DNA of 64,000 nucleotides from Litoditis marina (lineage: Eukaryota > Nematoda > Chromadorea > Rhabditida > Rhabditidae): positions 8,609,810 through 8,673,809 of the forward strand of contig OZ038435.1 of the NCBI GenBank assembly GCA_964036275.1, in the 5' to 3' direction. The position numbers and the translations under genes were made by a program. Shown here one piece after another: positions 22,951 through 34,600 of the stretch (the stretch's first letter is position 1; every line of letters begins with the position of its first letter). The notes beneath the pieces are model-generated. The model made no database searches. It saw nothing but the letters and a program-made list of their open reading frames with translations, and was not told where the DNA came from.

Positions 22951-23398
22951 TGCTTGGGTGAAACAGATTATCACCGTTTCAATGATCGAATAGGGTCGGT
23001 TTTCAGTTTGAGCCCAAAATACAAATGTTGTTCAAGTGTTCTTGTGTTTTTGTGTTATTGTTCTTGTTCCACCATCGTCAAGTCTACTTCACGAAGTAAT
23101 ATCGAACAGAATCAAGTCCACCAGAGATGTGACTGCCCTGAATACGAAATTGAGAACAAAAATGTGCATTTATCGCAAAATGGGTGGTTGTTCCTATATA
23201 GTGGAACTACGGCATTCAGTTTGAATAAAGCTGAGTTATTTCGCTGTGTTGGAAAATGGTTCTGTAGTTATGCTATATAGTGGTTCGTGGACGACTCGCT
23301 CGAGTTTTCGAGTTGTGTAAGGTTCGCAGATAGTTTGTGAGGATTTCATGAGGTATTGTACAATTGTCCCCCGTTGAAAAAAGATTGAAAAGAACCCT

Positions 23399-23590
23399 TA
23401 TAGTCGTCGCCAACGGAACGGTGGGAGGGTACTGTATATCACACTTTCCGCTGTGTACGCATACATGTTCTCGTTCCGAAAGCTTGCCAGTTAGGTGCTC
23501 TAGTAGCGCAGTGGTTAGCGTCCTTCTAGGAATATTTTGCTCGCAGGTTCGATTCCGATGCGAACCAGACATTTATAAGTTTGGCACTTA
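23399..23590 (+). mobile_element. tRNA-like element, family T copy
   Basis: Begins TATAGTCGTCGCCAACGGAA; A-box-like TAGCGCAGTGGTTAGCG; B-box GGTTCGATTCC; ends near TTTGGCACTTACC. Confidence 0.85.
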
Positions 23591-23869
23591 CCGGCTCGCG
23601 GACGATTTTTTTCCCTACATGATAATAAGTTCATGAAATTTTCGTGAGGTTGGAAGGATAGCTACGCCGACTGTTCATCATAATCGAGTATTACTAATGC
23701 AACAAACAGACAAAATATCACATCAATATTGAAAGTATGACGAAGTCATAACAGTATTCTCATAACAACTTGCTATGGAAAATATTGTCTGTGAAAGCGA
23801 AAAACACTCAATAAGTTTACTGTAGAACTTTGAAAAGGATTGAAACAATCTGTACTTCATGAAAGACGT

Positions 23870-24175
23870 TCTTCTCTGGCACGGCACTTTGGCAAATTTC
23901 TTCCCGAAACAAAACCGAACCGATTCTTCCCGAACCAGTTAGTTCGGCAGGAAACCGAACCGTTTGCGTACTCAAACTGACATGATGAAACCGAACCAAA
24001 CCCTAATAAACGGTACGCAGTCGACCAATTTCAACATTAATTAGTTGAATTGGTTCGGTTCCACCTTTGTTGGCCTGAATTTCGTGCGGTTCTAGAACGA
24101 ACCAACTTGTTCGGGAAGAGTTGGTTCGGTTTTGGTTTGGGAAGATTTGGTTCGGGAAGGAATTTACTCTGCATT
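23870..24175. mobile_element. GGTTCGG-rich foldback element, copy 1
   Basis: About 300 bp with repeated CCGAACC in the left half and GGTTCGG in the right half. A related copy lies at 27300-27587 inside FAR-E intron 5. Confidence 0.65.
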
Positions 24176-24653
24176 TTTCGTAATGAACACATAGAGTTCG
24201 GTGGTTCGGACAGTCGGAAACTGTATATATTAAATAGACAGAATTAGGTTGCAATAAATCGAGTTAACTAGGATAAAGATGATACATGAATGTTTAAATG
24301 AATTAAAAGTAACAAATACTTTAGTGGTCATGCACACACGCACTGAATCGTAGACATTTTCTTCGTTCTACTGTGTTTTTGTAGTTTAAACGAGATGTAT
24401 TCCATTCGTTACTCCAAAAGGCTATCGAATATCATAGTACGATTTGAAATGACTACACGTTTTGCGTCAAAATTTAGTCAATCTTTGGAGTCAACTGCCT
24501 TTTCACAAGTACATTTTTCTACCATTTCAAAAATCTGATGATGTTCATGATCAGCTCTCTGACTGTCGCTGCCCTCTCCCTCTCTTCGTTGTATTCTCAC
24601 TCTCTCGTTCGTGCTCTAGTCGTCTGCCCCCTCCGCTCTCTTGTAATGAGCTG

Positions 24654-24660
24654 TATATAA
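24654..24660 (+). promoter_or_regulatory. Core promoter (TATA) of FAR-E
   Basis: TATATAA followed by GCGAGTCTGAACCAGC, conserved with the other FAR genes. A family-T element (24783-24973) lies between it and the ATG. Confidence 0.7.
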
Positions 24661-24782
24661 GCGAGTCTGAACCAGCAGAGTCATATCATACATCTTCTAC
24701 CGATCATTTCCCCTAAAAGGTTCATAACTACTTTTTTGCATACAAAGATAACTCCGCCCGAAAAGACTGTCAAAATTGCTTA

Positions 24783-24973
24783 TTGCGTGCCAAATTTATA
24801 GATTTCGTCTCTTGCCGGAATCGAACCTGAATCAAAATATTTGTAGCAGGGCGCTAACCACTGCGCTATTAGGGTGCATACACGACAAACTTCGAAATCG
24901 AAGACGTATGTGCGTACACAGCGGGAAGTGAGATATACAGTACCCTTCCGCTATTCCGTTGGCGACGACTATA
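24783..24973 (-). mobile_element. tRNA-like element, family T copy (reverse)
   Basis: Inserted between the FAR-E TATA box and its ATG. Minus strand carries B-box-like GGTTCGATTCC and A-box-like TAGCGCAGTGGTTAGCG. Confidence 0.8.
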
Positions 24974-25268
24974 TTGTTATTCTGTTCTACTACCGTGTAT
25001 CAATGACACTAGTCGACTTAAATAGTCGTTTGTTTCTAGGAATTCAACTAGCTTCTCAGAGGCATTACACCTAAACAAGTTCTGAACTCACGTATTTGTC
25101 GAAGTTGACCAAGTTGACCAAGTTGACCAATGATCACGTTGACCGCTCAAAGTTCAGAGTTCAGACGCTCTATCTTGAACTTCACTTCCTCACTGTCAGT
25201 TTCACAATTATCTGTCTAACAATAACAAATATGTCATACACCCTGTAACCGGTAATTTCACTAGCAGG

Positions 25269-25400
25269 ATGTTCTGTCAACTTGTCCTACTCGTCGTTCT
25301 GGCCGCCTGTACTATCGCTGGTCCCATCGACAACTATGACGACATCCCAGAGGAATACAAGGGTCAGTTTCTCTTTCTCTTTCTTTCTCATTCTCTCTCT

Positions 25401-25463
<63 letters not shown>

Positions 25464-27869
25464 CCTTCGTCCCAACCTCACCCCAATGTTTCAGCCATGA
25501 TCCCTGAAGAATTTTCCGTTTACCTCAAAATTACCACTGCCGAAGAAAAGGCCGTTTTCAAGGACCTGGCCAAGCAGCACATAGATTTCAACAACGAGAG
25601 TGAGGTACCCAACCACATTGGCTGCTAGACGCCAAACCTAAACTTAGTCATATGCCAAGATGAGGCGACTAAACACATCAAGGCTTTTGACTATCGTAAA
25701 CCTAGTATGGTCTGAACTACTACCACAGTTGTCGCCTAGACAAAGGCGGAGGTGTACTGTATAACTCACTTTGTGCTGTGTAAAAACTCATAATTACGAT
25801 TCGTCCGCAACGTTGCGACGAGCCCGGTTGATGTAGTGGTGAACATCCGCGCCTCACAAACATTTGGGCCCGGTTCGAGTCTCACATGAGGCGGATATTT
25901 CATAAATTTGGCACTCACTATAAACTCGTCCAACAACACATCAGGAGGCCGTTTGCATGAAACACCCGGGCCGGGTTAGGATGTTTTCCCGGGCAGGATT
26001 TGGCTGTTTCCCAGCCGATTGAGATCGGAAAAGCATCCCTTTGTTTCATGCATATGTTTCATGCATAAGGCCTCAAAAACGTTTGCTTACCATAACCTGG
26101 GTCTATTCAACATAGCCACTACTACACCTATCTGGCACATCAAAAAACCTTTGTATACCGTAACCCAACCTCACATTGTGACCACGCCCTACCTCCCTCC
26201 CTTCCTTCCAGTTCCTGGCCGCCCTAAAGAAAAAGTCTCCCTCTCTGCACAGTAAAACCGTGAAGCTCCACGCCATTATCAATGGAAAGGTTGACGCACT
26301 CGGAAAGGAAGCCAAGGAATTCGTCAAGAAGGTAACAGAATCTCTCTTCCTCTCTTTTTTTTCTCTCCATCTCTATTTCCCTCTCTAGCTTTTTTCATCT
26401 CCCTGTCTCTTTTCCTCTCTTTCTCTCTCTGCCCACTATATCGATCTCTCACAATTTTCTAAATACTAATCAGAAGCATTGAACCTCAATGAAAACCTTT
26501 TTCTTTACCTCACCCCAATGTTTCAGGTGATCGCTGAGGGCCGCAAGATCCACCAGCAGTACCTTTCCGGAGACAAGCCCAGCCTCGACCAGCTCAAGAA
26601 ATGCGTCAAGATGTAAGTGTAAGTGTTCTATTTCTGATTTCAGGTCATCCTTCTATCTTTGCAACTTCGTTACTCAACCGAATAAATGCAACTGTTCAAG
26701 AAAAGCTTCTCTTTATGCGTTATGTGTTCACTTTTTGAGCTGAAAAGTGAAAACAATTACTCACGGTTATAGTTTTTCTAGTTCAGCCTTCAGTTTTGAG
26801 CCTTCCTTGAACTATGAAACCAAAGCCTTCTGTAGATTTATCGTACTCTCCTTTCACTGATGAGCACTCATTGTCATTGCATGTTTCTCAGTTCTGCTGT
26901 GAAATTTCACGTGACTGTGCAATAGACTAGCAGTATATAGTTGTTTCTATTCTCTAGCCACGTTTCCGCGTACGAGGCTCTTTCTGCTGAGGCCAAGGAG
27001 GAGTTCAAGAAGGGATTCCCCATCCTTACCGCAGTTTTCAAAAGTAAGTTTTTTCCGGATTTTTCACCAGCAAACATAAGATTTTTTTTTGTATTGGGTT
27101 CAAACTGAGAAAATACATCCTTAGAACAGTAAAATGTGTGAATGAATCACATTTCCATACTATTTCAGAACTTATGCTGGTAGCTATCAGCGCCACTCTC
27201 TAGTTTTGTATTTGATAAGATGGAAAGCGATACCGTTTGATTGAGTTCAGCATTGAGAATTTAGGATTAAGCCCAATCACGACATTGGCACATTCTGCAT
27301 TTTACCTCGGCAAACTTCTTCTCGAACCGACTATTGCCGAACCAAAATCACTTTTCCCCGAACTAGTTGGTTCGGTTGAAAAACCGAACCACTTAGGTAC
27401 TCAGACCGACAGGGAACAGAAGTAAACCCTGATAAAAGTCAGTTAGTCAACCAACCTTATCATCAATTGATTGAATCGGTTCACTCCCTTTTTTGTTAGC
27501 TCAAATTTGGTTCGATTTTGAAACGAGCTGTCTGGTTCGGGAAGAATCGGTTCGATTTTGGTCGGCTCGGGAAGACGTTTACCATTGTTCTCGAGTATCC
27601 ATAAGTTTAGTATTCATCTTTCCTCTTCAATGTATAACCGAAACCTTTATCTAGCGTACTTAGTTCATGAGGTGAGAGACTAAACGCCCGTTTCTCTACT
27701 TTACCAGAATCCTAGTTTCTAACCTACAGACCCATTATCTGATGGAGAAACTCACCTTTCAACTTATGATACTACTTTCTCACCAAACTACCTCTGTTCT
27801 TCACACACAATTTCACTTGCAGACCCCAAGGTCAAAGCTGTTGCTGACAAGTACCTCCCTGACTACTAA
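25269..27869 (+). CDS. FAR-E: divergent canonical FAR protein
   Basis: Fourth six-exon FAR gene. Exons 25269-25362, 25495-25604, 26212-26331, 26527-26612, 26958-27043, 27823-27869 keep exactly the paralog lengths and give 180 residues. The signal peptide differs (MFCQLVLLVVLAACTIA) and is followed by GPIDNYDDIPEEYK. Exon 2 reads IPEEFSVYLKITTAEEKAVF. Exon 3 begins FLAALKKKSPSLHSKTVKLH. Its last half and all of exon 4 match the paralogs almost base for base; the exon 4-5 junction gives KIHVSAYEAL and the C-terminus is KYLPDY. Intron 1 has a long CT microsatellite. Introns carry a MITE-A fragment, a foldback and a degenerate family-T copy. No AATAAA is evident soon after the stop. Reading frame and splice sites are intact, so it may be functional, but it is the most diverged canonical copy. 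Confidence 0.88.
25395..25460 (+). repeat. CT microsatellite in FAR-E intron 1
   Basis: An almost pure (CT)n tract of about 60 bp. The homologous introns of FAR-B, C and D are also CT-rich but less regular. Confidence 0.85.
25727..25926 (+). mobile_element. Variant family T element with a different tRNA-like body
   Basis: Ends match family T (AGTTGTCGCC at the left; ATTTGGCACTCACTATA at the right), but the tRNA-like part (GATGTAGTGGTGAACATC ... GGTTCGAGTCTC) differs from the other copies. It lies in FAR-E intron 2. Confidence 0.65.
26857..26938 (-). mobile_element. MITE family A fragment (reverse)
   Basis: Truncated copy (CATTGCATGTTTCTCAGTTC ... CAGTATATA) ending about 20 bp before the FAR-E exon 5 acceptor. 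Confidence 0.7.
27300..27587. mobile_element. GGTTCGG-rich foldback element, copy 2
   Basis: Related to 23870-24175 (CCGAACC left, GGTTCGG right, shared AACCCT.ATAAA centre). Located in FAR-E intron 5. Confidence 0.65.
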
Positions 27870-27989
27870 GAAAATTACAACCTGGATGGATAATCATGAA
27901 ATGTGTTCTCATTTGTTTTCTTGTTGCTCGAAAAAGGAGGTTCACAGAGAAATATATTCGATTGGATTTTTCGCCGAAACCTGTACGAT

Positions 27990-28157
27990 ATAGGGGTGCC
28001 TAATTTATAAAAGTTTGTCTCTCGCTGGAATCGAACCCGCGAGCAAAAGATTCGTAGCAGAGCCCACTGCGCCAAGAGAGTGACCGACAAGCCTAGGAAT
28101 GGAAGTAATATGTTTGAGATATACGGTACCCTCCCGCCTTTTTGTTGGCGGACTATA
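27990..28157 (-). mobile_element. tRNA-like element, family T copy (reverse)
   Basis: TATAGGGGTGCC at the left and GGCGGACTATA at the right; minus strand has GGTTCGATTCC. It starts about 120 bp after the FAR-E stop and abuts a MITE-A. Confidence 0.8.
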
Positions 28158-28167
28158 CACGGTCTCC

Positions 28168-28305
28168 AAGTGAAGTATACTGAAAAAAATGGTCACGTGA
28201 TGTTGTCATTCTAATGAGGAGTCGTGCACTTTGTCATTGCAGTTTTCTAAGTTCTGCTGTGTTTAACATGTTCCACGTGACTGTGCAATGGACTAACAGC
28301 GTATA
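28168..28305 (-). mobile_element. MITE family A copy (reverse)
   Basis: Has reverse signatures GCACTTTGTCATTGCA and GCTGTGTTTAACATGTT; ends CAGCGTATAC. Confidence 0.8.
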
Positions 28306-28636
28306 CTCTGCAGACTCAACCAAAGTTGTTTTATATGATATACGCCCGTTTTGATACCACAACAAGCCCAATAGAGTTAAACTGCTGAAAAATCAACTAA
28401 AAACGAACCCAGCATTGTAGATTTAACTAAAATTGATATTTCTGGAGAATTTTGCTGAACAAGAACTATATATTTCGGAAAAAAATTCTGAAAAATAGTT
28501 TCGTGGTTGGGTGTGTAGAAAAACATGCGCGCCTCTTGGGCGCTCTCAATCGATCGCTCTCGTTTACAGGACATACTTCACGTGTTCATACGTGAAGTAC
28601 ACGTGAAACTTCTGATACTTCAGTGATTTACTTAGA

Positions 28637-31600
28637 ATGCAACTCGAAGTTCGGTTGTTGATTGTATTCTCCTCCCTCTTTGCTTTGACCAATGCAATAA
28701 ATGCCGGCGATTACTATGGTTGGTTATTTACATTATTTCCGTTTAAAACTGTTAATGCAAAAATATGTTGAAACTCACCACTAGATTACTTTTCTCGTAT
28801 ATTTTTCTCTGAATTTCATTCTCGTTCACCTCTTTAAATCACCTTCTCTGTGCGGTGTCTTTTCTGCTCTCTTTCTCTTTTCTGACTCAAATTTCTTCCT
28901 TTCTCCATCTCACTGTTCCTACTTTTCCTGTTGTCATTTCCTGTCTCATTTTCATGTGAAATATTCCAGAAAAACTTCCCAACCGTTTCCAAGTCCAGTT
29001 CTACTCCCAGTTAGCGAAACATGATGTTAGGGATTTTCTAGGCTTGAACAATTGGCCCGAGGTTAGTTGAATTTTTAATATGTATAATATAATACAATAT
29101 ATTATCAAACTAACATTTCCATGTACTCCTACCGTATCTGTGGTCGTATTTTGAAGCTCAAATATGGTCTTTTTCATTCCTACTGAGCCTCTTACAGTAA
29201 GAATACACAAAATAAGCCTTTTTCATTGACGTTAATGTTATCAAAATTGTTTCCGATTTCTGCATTCGAACCCGATCACCTATCGGAGAAAGTGTTCGAA
29301 CCATCCTCTGATAAAGATGACAACGATCGGCAAATTCGAAAGGATACTGTAGGAGTCTCATTAGCAAAGATGGCGACTATAGCCGGGTAAACTATTTGAG
29401 CGGAATCCAAATATAATAATAACAAGGAAGGTCGCCGGCGGCTAAAGCCGCCTCCGCCTCCCTTGTTTTTATTCCGGGCTGGCGAGAGCTTCCTGGTCCT
29501 GTTCTGAAAATGAACCGCGAAAGCTCTCCTTAACAGTGTCGTCTCTTTAACATTAGCGCGAGACTTTTCCCTTACATAGAGCGCAAGACCTCTCTCTAAC
29601 ATAGAGCGCGGAACTTCTCCTTAAGAGCGCGAAACTTCTCCCTAACATAGAGCGCGGAATTTCTTCCTTACCATAGAGCGCGAAACTTCTCCCTTACATA
29701 GGGCGCGGAACCTCTTATTACCATAGAGCGCGAAACTTCTCCCTAACATAGAGCGCGGAATTTATTCCTTACCATAGAGCGCGAAACTTCTCCCTAACAT
29801 AGAACGCGAAACTTCTCCCTAACATAGAACGCGAAATCTCTTTTTACCACAGAGCGTGAAATTTTTCCCTAACATAGAGCGCGGAATTTCTTCCTTACTA
29901 TAGAGCGCGAAACTTCTCCCTAACATAGAACGCGAAATCTCTTCTTACCATAGAGCGCGAAACTTCTCCCTAGCATAGAGCGCGGAATTTCTTCCTTACC
30001 ATAGAGCGCGAAACTTCTCCCTAACATAGAACGCGAAACTTCTCCCTAACATAGAGCGCGAAATCTCTTCTTACCATAGAGCGTGAAATTTCTTCCTAAC
30101 ATAGAGCGCGAAACGTCTCCCTAACATAGAGCGCGGAATTTCCTCCTTACCATAGAGCGCGAAACTTCTCCCTAACATATAGCGCGAAACTTCTCCTTAA
30201 GAGCGCGAAAATTCTCCCTAACACAGAGCGCGAAACTTCTCCCCAACATAGAGCGCGGAATTTCTTCCTTACGATAGAACGCGAAACTTCTCCCTAACAT
30301 ATAGCGCGAAACTTCTCCTTAAGAGCGCGAAAATTCTCCCTAACATAGAGCGCGAAACTTCTCCCTACCATAGAGGGCGGAATTTCTTCCTTACCATAGA
30401 GCGCGAAACTTCTCCCTAACATAGAACGCGAAACTTCTCCCTAACATAGAACGCGAAACTTCTCCCTAACATAGAGCGCGGAATTTCTTTCTTACCATAG
30501 AGCGCAAAACTTCTCCCTAACATAGAGCGCGTCTCGCCTAAATAGGGCGCGGGAGTTTCCTTTACCTTTAATATAGGGCGCGGAAGTTCCCCCGAACTTC
30601 GGGCTCGGGAGTTTCCCTTAACATAGAGCGCGGGAGTTTCCCTTAACATAGAGCGCAAAAGTTCTTTCTAATATAGGGCGCGGGAGTTCCCCTAACTCTT
30701 GAGTCCCCCTTAACTTATGGCGCGGGAGTTTCCCTTAACATAGAGCGCGTTTCGCTGAAATAGGGCGCGGGAGTTTCCTTTATCATAGGGTGCGGAAGTT
30801 CCCCTTAACTTAGGGCGCGGGAGTTTCTCTTAACATAGAGGCAAAGGTTATATCTACTGTACGCTAGGGTTTTCTCTGAAAAAATATGATCCACCCTTCC
30901 CACACTACTGCCAAAGAGAAATGAAAAGCATCCAGCTCACGTTCGCTCACGGCTTTTCTCAGTTTTCCGCAAAAAGTGCATTTGCTTCATTTTTTTCTCT
31001 ATTTCTCAGCAAAAAGTGCACGATTTAGGTTTCAGACATACATACCAAGCAGGCGAATTATAGAAAGGGACAAGGTAGGTCGCCGGCGGCTAAAGCCGCC
31101 TCCGCCTCCCTTGTTTTTATTCCGGGCTGGCGAGAGCTTCCTGGCCCTATTTTTTTCTGAAATGGACCGCGAAAGCTCTCCTTAACATAGAGCACAGAAG
31201 GTGTCCCTGATTGCGAGACCTCTCACTAACTTAGGGTGCGAGTCTTCTCTCTAATATAGAGCGCGACTTCTCTCTTCGACAAAGAGCGCGAGCACTCTCC
31301 CTAACAGAGCGCGAGTCCTCTATCTAACTTAGAGCGCTAGCACTCTCCCTGACATAGAGCGCGAGTCCTCTTTCTAAATTATAGGGCGAGATCTCTCCCT
31401 AACATAGAGCGCGGAACTTCTACTTAACATAGAGCGCGGAACTTCTTCCTAACATAGAGCGCGGAACTTCTCCTTAACATAGAGCGCGGGATGTCTTAAC
31501 ATAGAGCGCGAGATTTCTATCTAACATAGAGCGCGAGACTTCTCCCTAACATAGAGCGCTGAACTTCTCCCTAACATAGAGCGCGGAATGTCGCAGCATA

Positions 31601-34600
31601 GAACGCGAAACTTTTCTCTAACATAGAGCGCGAGACTTCTCCCTAACATAGAGCGCTGAACTTCTCCCTAACATAGAGCGCGGAACTTCTTCCTAACATA
31701 GAGCGCGGAACTTCTCCCTAACATAGAGCGCGGAACTTTCCCCTAACATAGAGCGCGGAACTTCTCCCTAACATAGCGCGCGGAAGTTTTTCTTAATCCG
31801 GGGCGCCAGAGTTCTCCTTAACATAGAGCGCAAAATTTATCCCTACCATAGAGCGCGGGAGTTCCCCTTAACATAGAGCGCGGAAGTTTTTCTTAACATG
31901 GGGCGCGGGAGTTCTCCCTAACAGAGAGCGCGGAAGTTTTTCTTAATCCGGGGCGCCAGAGTTCTCCTTAACATAGAGCGCAAAATTTATCCCTACCATA
32001 GAGCGCGTAAGTTCTCCTTAACATGGGGCGCGGGAGTTCTCCCTAACAGAGAGCGCGGAAGTTTTTCTTAATCCGGGGCGCCAGAGTTCTCCTTAACATA
32101 GAGCGCAAAATTTATCCCTACCATAGAGCGCGGGAGTTCCCCTTAACATAGAGCGCGGAAGTTTTTCTTAATCCGGGGCGCCAGAGTTCTCCTTAACATA
32201 GAGCGCAAAATTTATCCCTACCATAGAGCGCGTAAGTTCTCCTTAACATGGGGCGCGGGAGTTCTCCCTAACAGAGAGCGCGGAAGTTTTTCTTAATCCG
32301 GGGCGCCAGAGTTCTCCTTAACATAGAGCGCAAAATTTATCCCTACCATAGAGCGCGGGAGTTCCCCTTAACATAGAGCGCGGAAGTTTTTCTTAACATG
32401 GGGCGCGGGAGTTCTCCCTAACAGAGAGCGCGGAAGTTTTTCTTAATCCGGGGCGCCAGAGTTCTCCTTAACATAGAGCGCAAAATTTATCCCTACCATA
32501 GAGCGCGTAAGTTCTCCTTAACATGGGGCGCGGGAGTTCTCCCTAACAGAGAGCGCGGAAGTTTTTCTTAATCCGGGGCGCCAGAGTTCTCCTTAACATA
32601 GAGCGCAAAATTTATCCCTACCATAGAGCGCGTAAGTTCTCCTTAACATAGAGTGCGAAACTTCTCCTTAACATAGAGCGCGGAAGTTTTTCTTAACATG
32701 GGGCGCGGGAGTTCTCCTTAACATAGAGCGCGGAAGTTTTTCTCAATCCGGGGGCGCCAGAGTTCTCCTTAACATAGAGCGCGGTAGTTCTTCCTAACAT
32801 GTAGCGCGGGAGTTCCCCTTAAAATAGAGCGCAAAAGTTTTTCTTTACATGGGGCGCGGGAGTTTTTCTAACATAGAGCGCGGAAGGTTTTCTTAATCCG
32901 GGGCGCCAGAGTTCTCCTTAACATAGAGCGCAAAATTTATCCCTACCATAGAGCGCGGGAGTTCCCCTTAACATAGAGCGCGGAAGTTTTTCTTAACATG
33001 GGGCGCGGGAGTTCTCCCTAACAGAGAGCGCGGAAGTTTTTCTTAATCCGGGGCGCCAGAGTTCTCCTTAACATAGAGCGCAAAATTTATCCCTACCATA
33101 GAGCGCGTAAGTTCTCCTTAACATGGGGCGCGGGAGTTCTCCCTAACAGAGAGCGCGGAAGTTTTTCTTAATCCGGGGCGCCAGAGTTCTCCTTAACATA
33201 GAGCGCAAAATTTATCCCTACCATAGAGCGCGGGAGTTCCCCTTAACATAGAGCGCGGAAGTTTTTCTTAATCCGGGGCGCCAGAGTTCTCCTTAACATA
33301 GAGCGCAAAATTTATCCCTACCATAGAGCGCGTAAGTTCTCCTTAACATGGGGCGCGGGAGTTCTCCCTAACAGAGAGCGCGGAAGTTTTTCTTAATCCG
33401 GGGCGCCAGAGTTCTCCTTAACATAGAGCGCAAAATTTATCCCTACCATAGAGCGCGGGAGTTCCCCTTAACATAGAGCGCGGAAGTTTTTCTTAACATG
33501 GGGCGCGGGAGTTCTCCCTAACAGAGAGCGCGGAAGTTTTTCTTAATCCGGGGCGCCAGAGTTCTCCTTAACATAGAGCGCAAAATTTATCCCTACCATA
33601 GAGCGCGTAAGTTCTCCTTAACATGGGGCGCGGGAGTTCTCCCTAACAGAGAGCGCGGAAGTTTTTCTTAATCCGGGGCGCCAGAGTTCTCCTTAACATA
33701 GAGCGCAAAATTTATCCCTACCATAGAGCGCGTAAGTTCTCCTTAACATAGAGTGCGAAACTTCTCCTTAACATAGAGCGCGGAAGTTTTTCTTAACATG
33801 GGGCGCGGGAGTTCTCCTTAACATAGAGCGCGGAAGTTTTTCTCAATCCGGGGGCGCCAGAGTTCTCCTTAACATAGAGCGCGGTAGTTCTTCCTAACAT
33901 GTAGCGCGGGAGTTCCCCTTAAAATAGAGCGCAAAAGTTTTTCTTTACATGGGGCGCGGGAGTTTTTCTAACATAGAGCGCGGAAGTTTTTCTTAATCCG
34001 GGGCGCCAGAGTTCTCCTTAACATAGAGCGCAAAATTTATCCCTACCATAGAGCGCGTAAGTTCTCCTTAACATGGGGCGCGGGAGTTCTCCCTAACAGA
34101 GAGCGCGGAAGTTTTTCTTAATCCGGGGCGCCAGAGTTCTCCTTAACATAGAGCGCAAAATTTATCCCTACCATAGAGCGCGTAAGTTCTCCTTAACATA
34201 GAGTGCGAAACTTCTCCTTAACATAGAGCGCGGAAGTTTTTCTTAACATGGGGCGCGGGAGTTCTCCTTAACATAGAGCGCGGAAGTTTTTCTCAATCCG
34301 GGGGCGCCAGAGTTCTCCTTAACATAGAGCGCGGTAGTTCTTCCTAACATGTAGCGCGGGAGTTCCCCTTAAAATAGAGCGCAAAAGTTTTTCTTTACAT
34401 GGGGCGCGGGAGTTTTTCTAACATAGAGCGCGGAAGGTTTTCTTAACATGGGGCGCGGGAGTTCTCCCTAACATAGAGCGCGGAAGTTCTCCCTACCATA
34501 GAGCGCGGAATTCCCCTTAACATAGAGCGCAAAAGTTTTTCTTTACATGGGGCGCGGGAGTTTTTTTAACATAGAGCGCGGAAGTTTTTCTTAACAGTTC

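Larger units (their letters stand above)
22568..24653. other. Intergenic region between FAR-D and FAR-E
   Basis: It holds a block at 22773-22950 related to 18227-18415, a family-T element (23399-23590) and a GGTTCGG-rich foldback (23870-24175). No supported coding exon. Confidence 0.6.
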
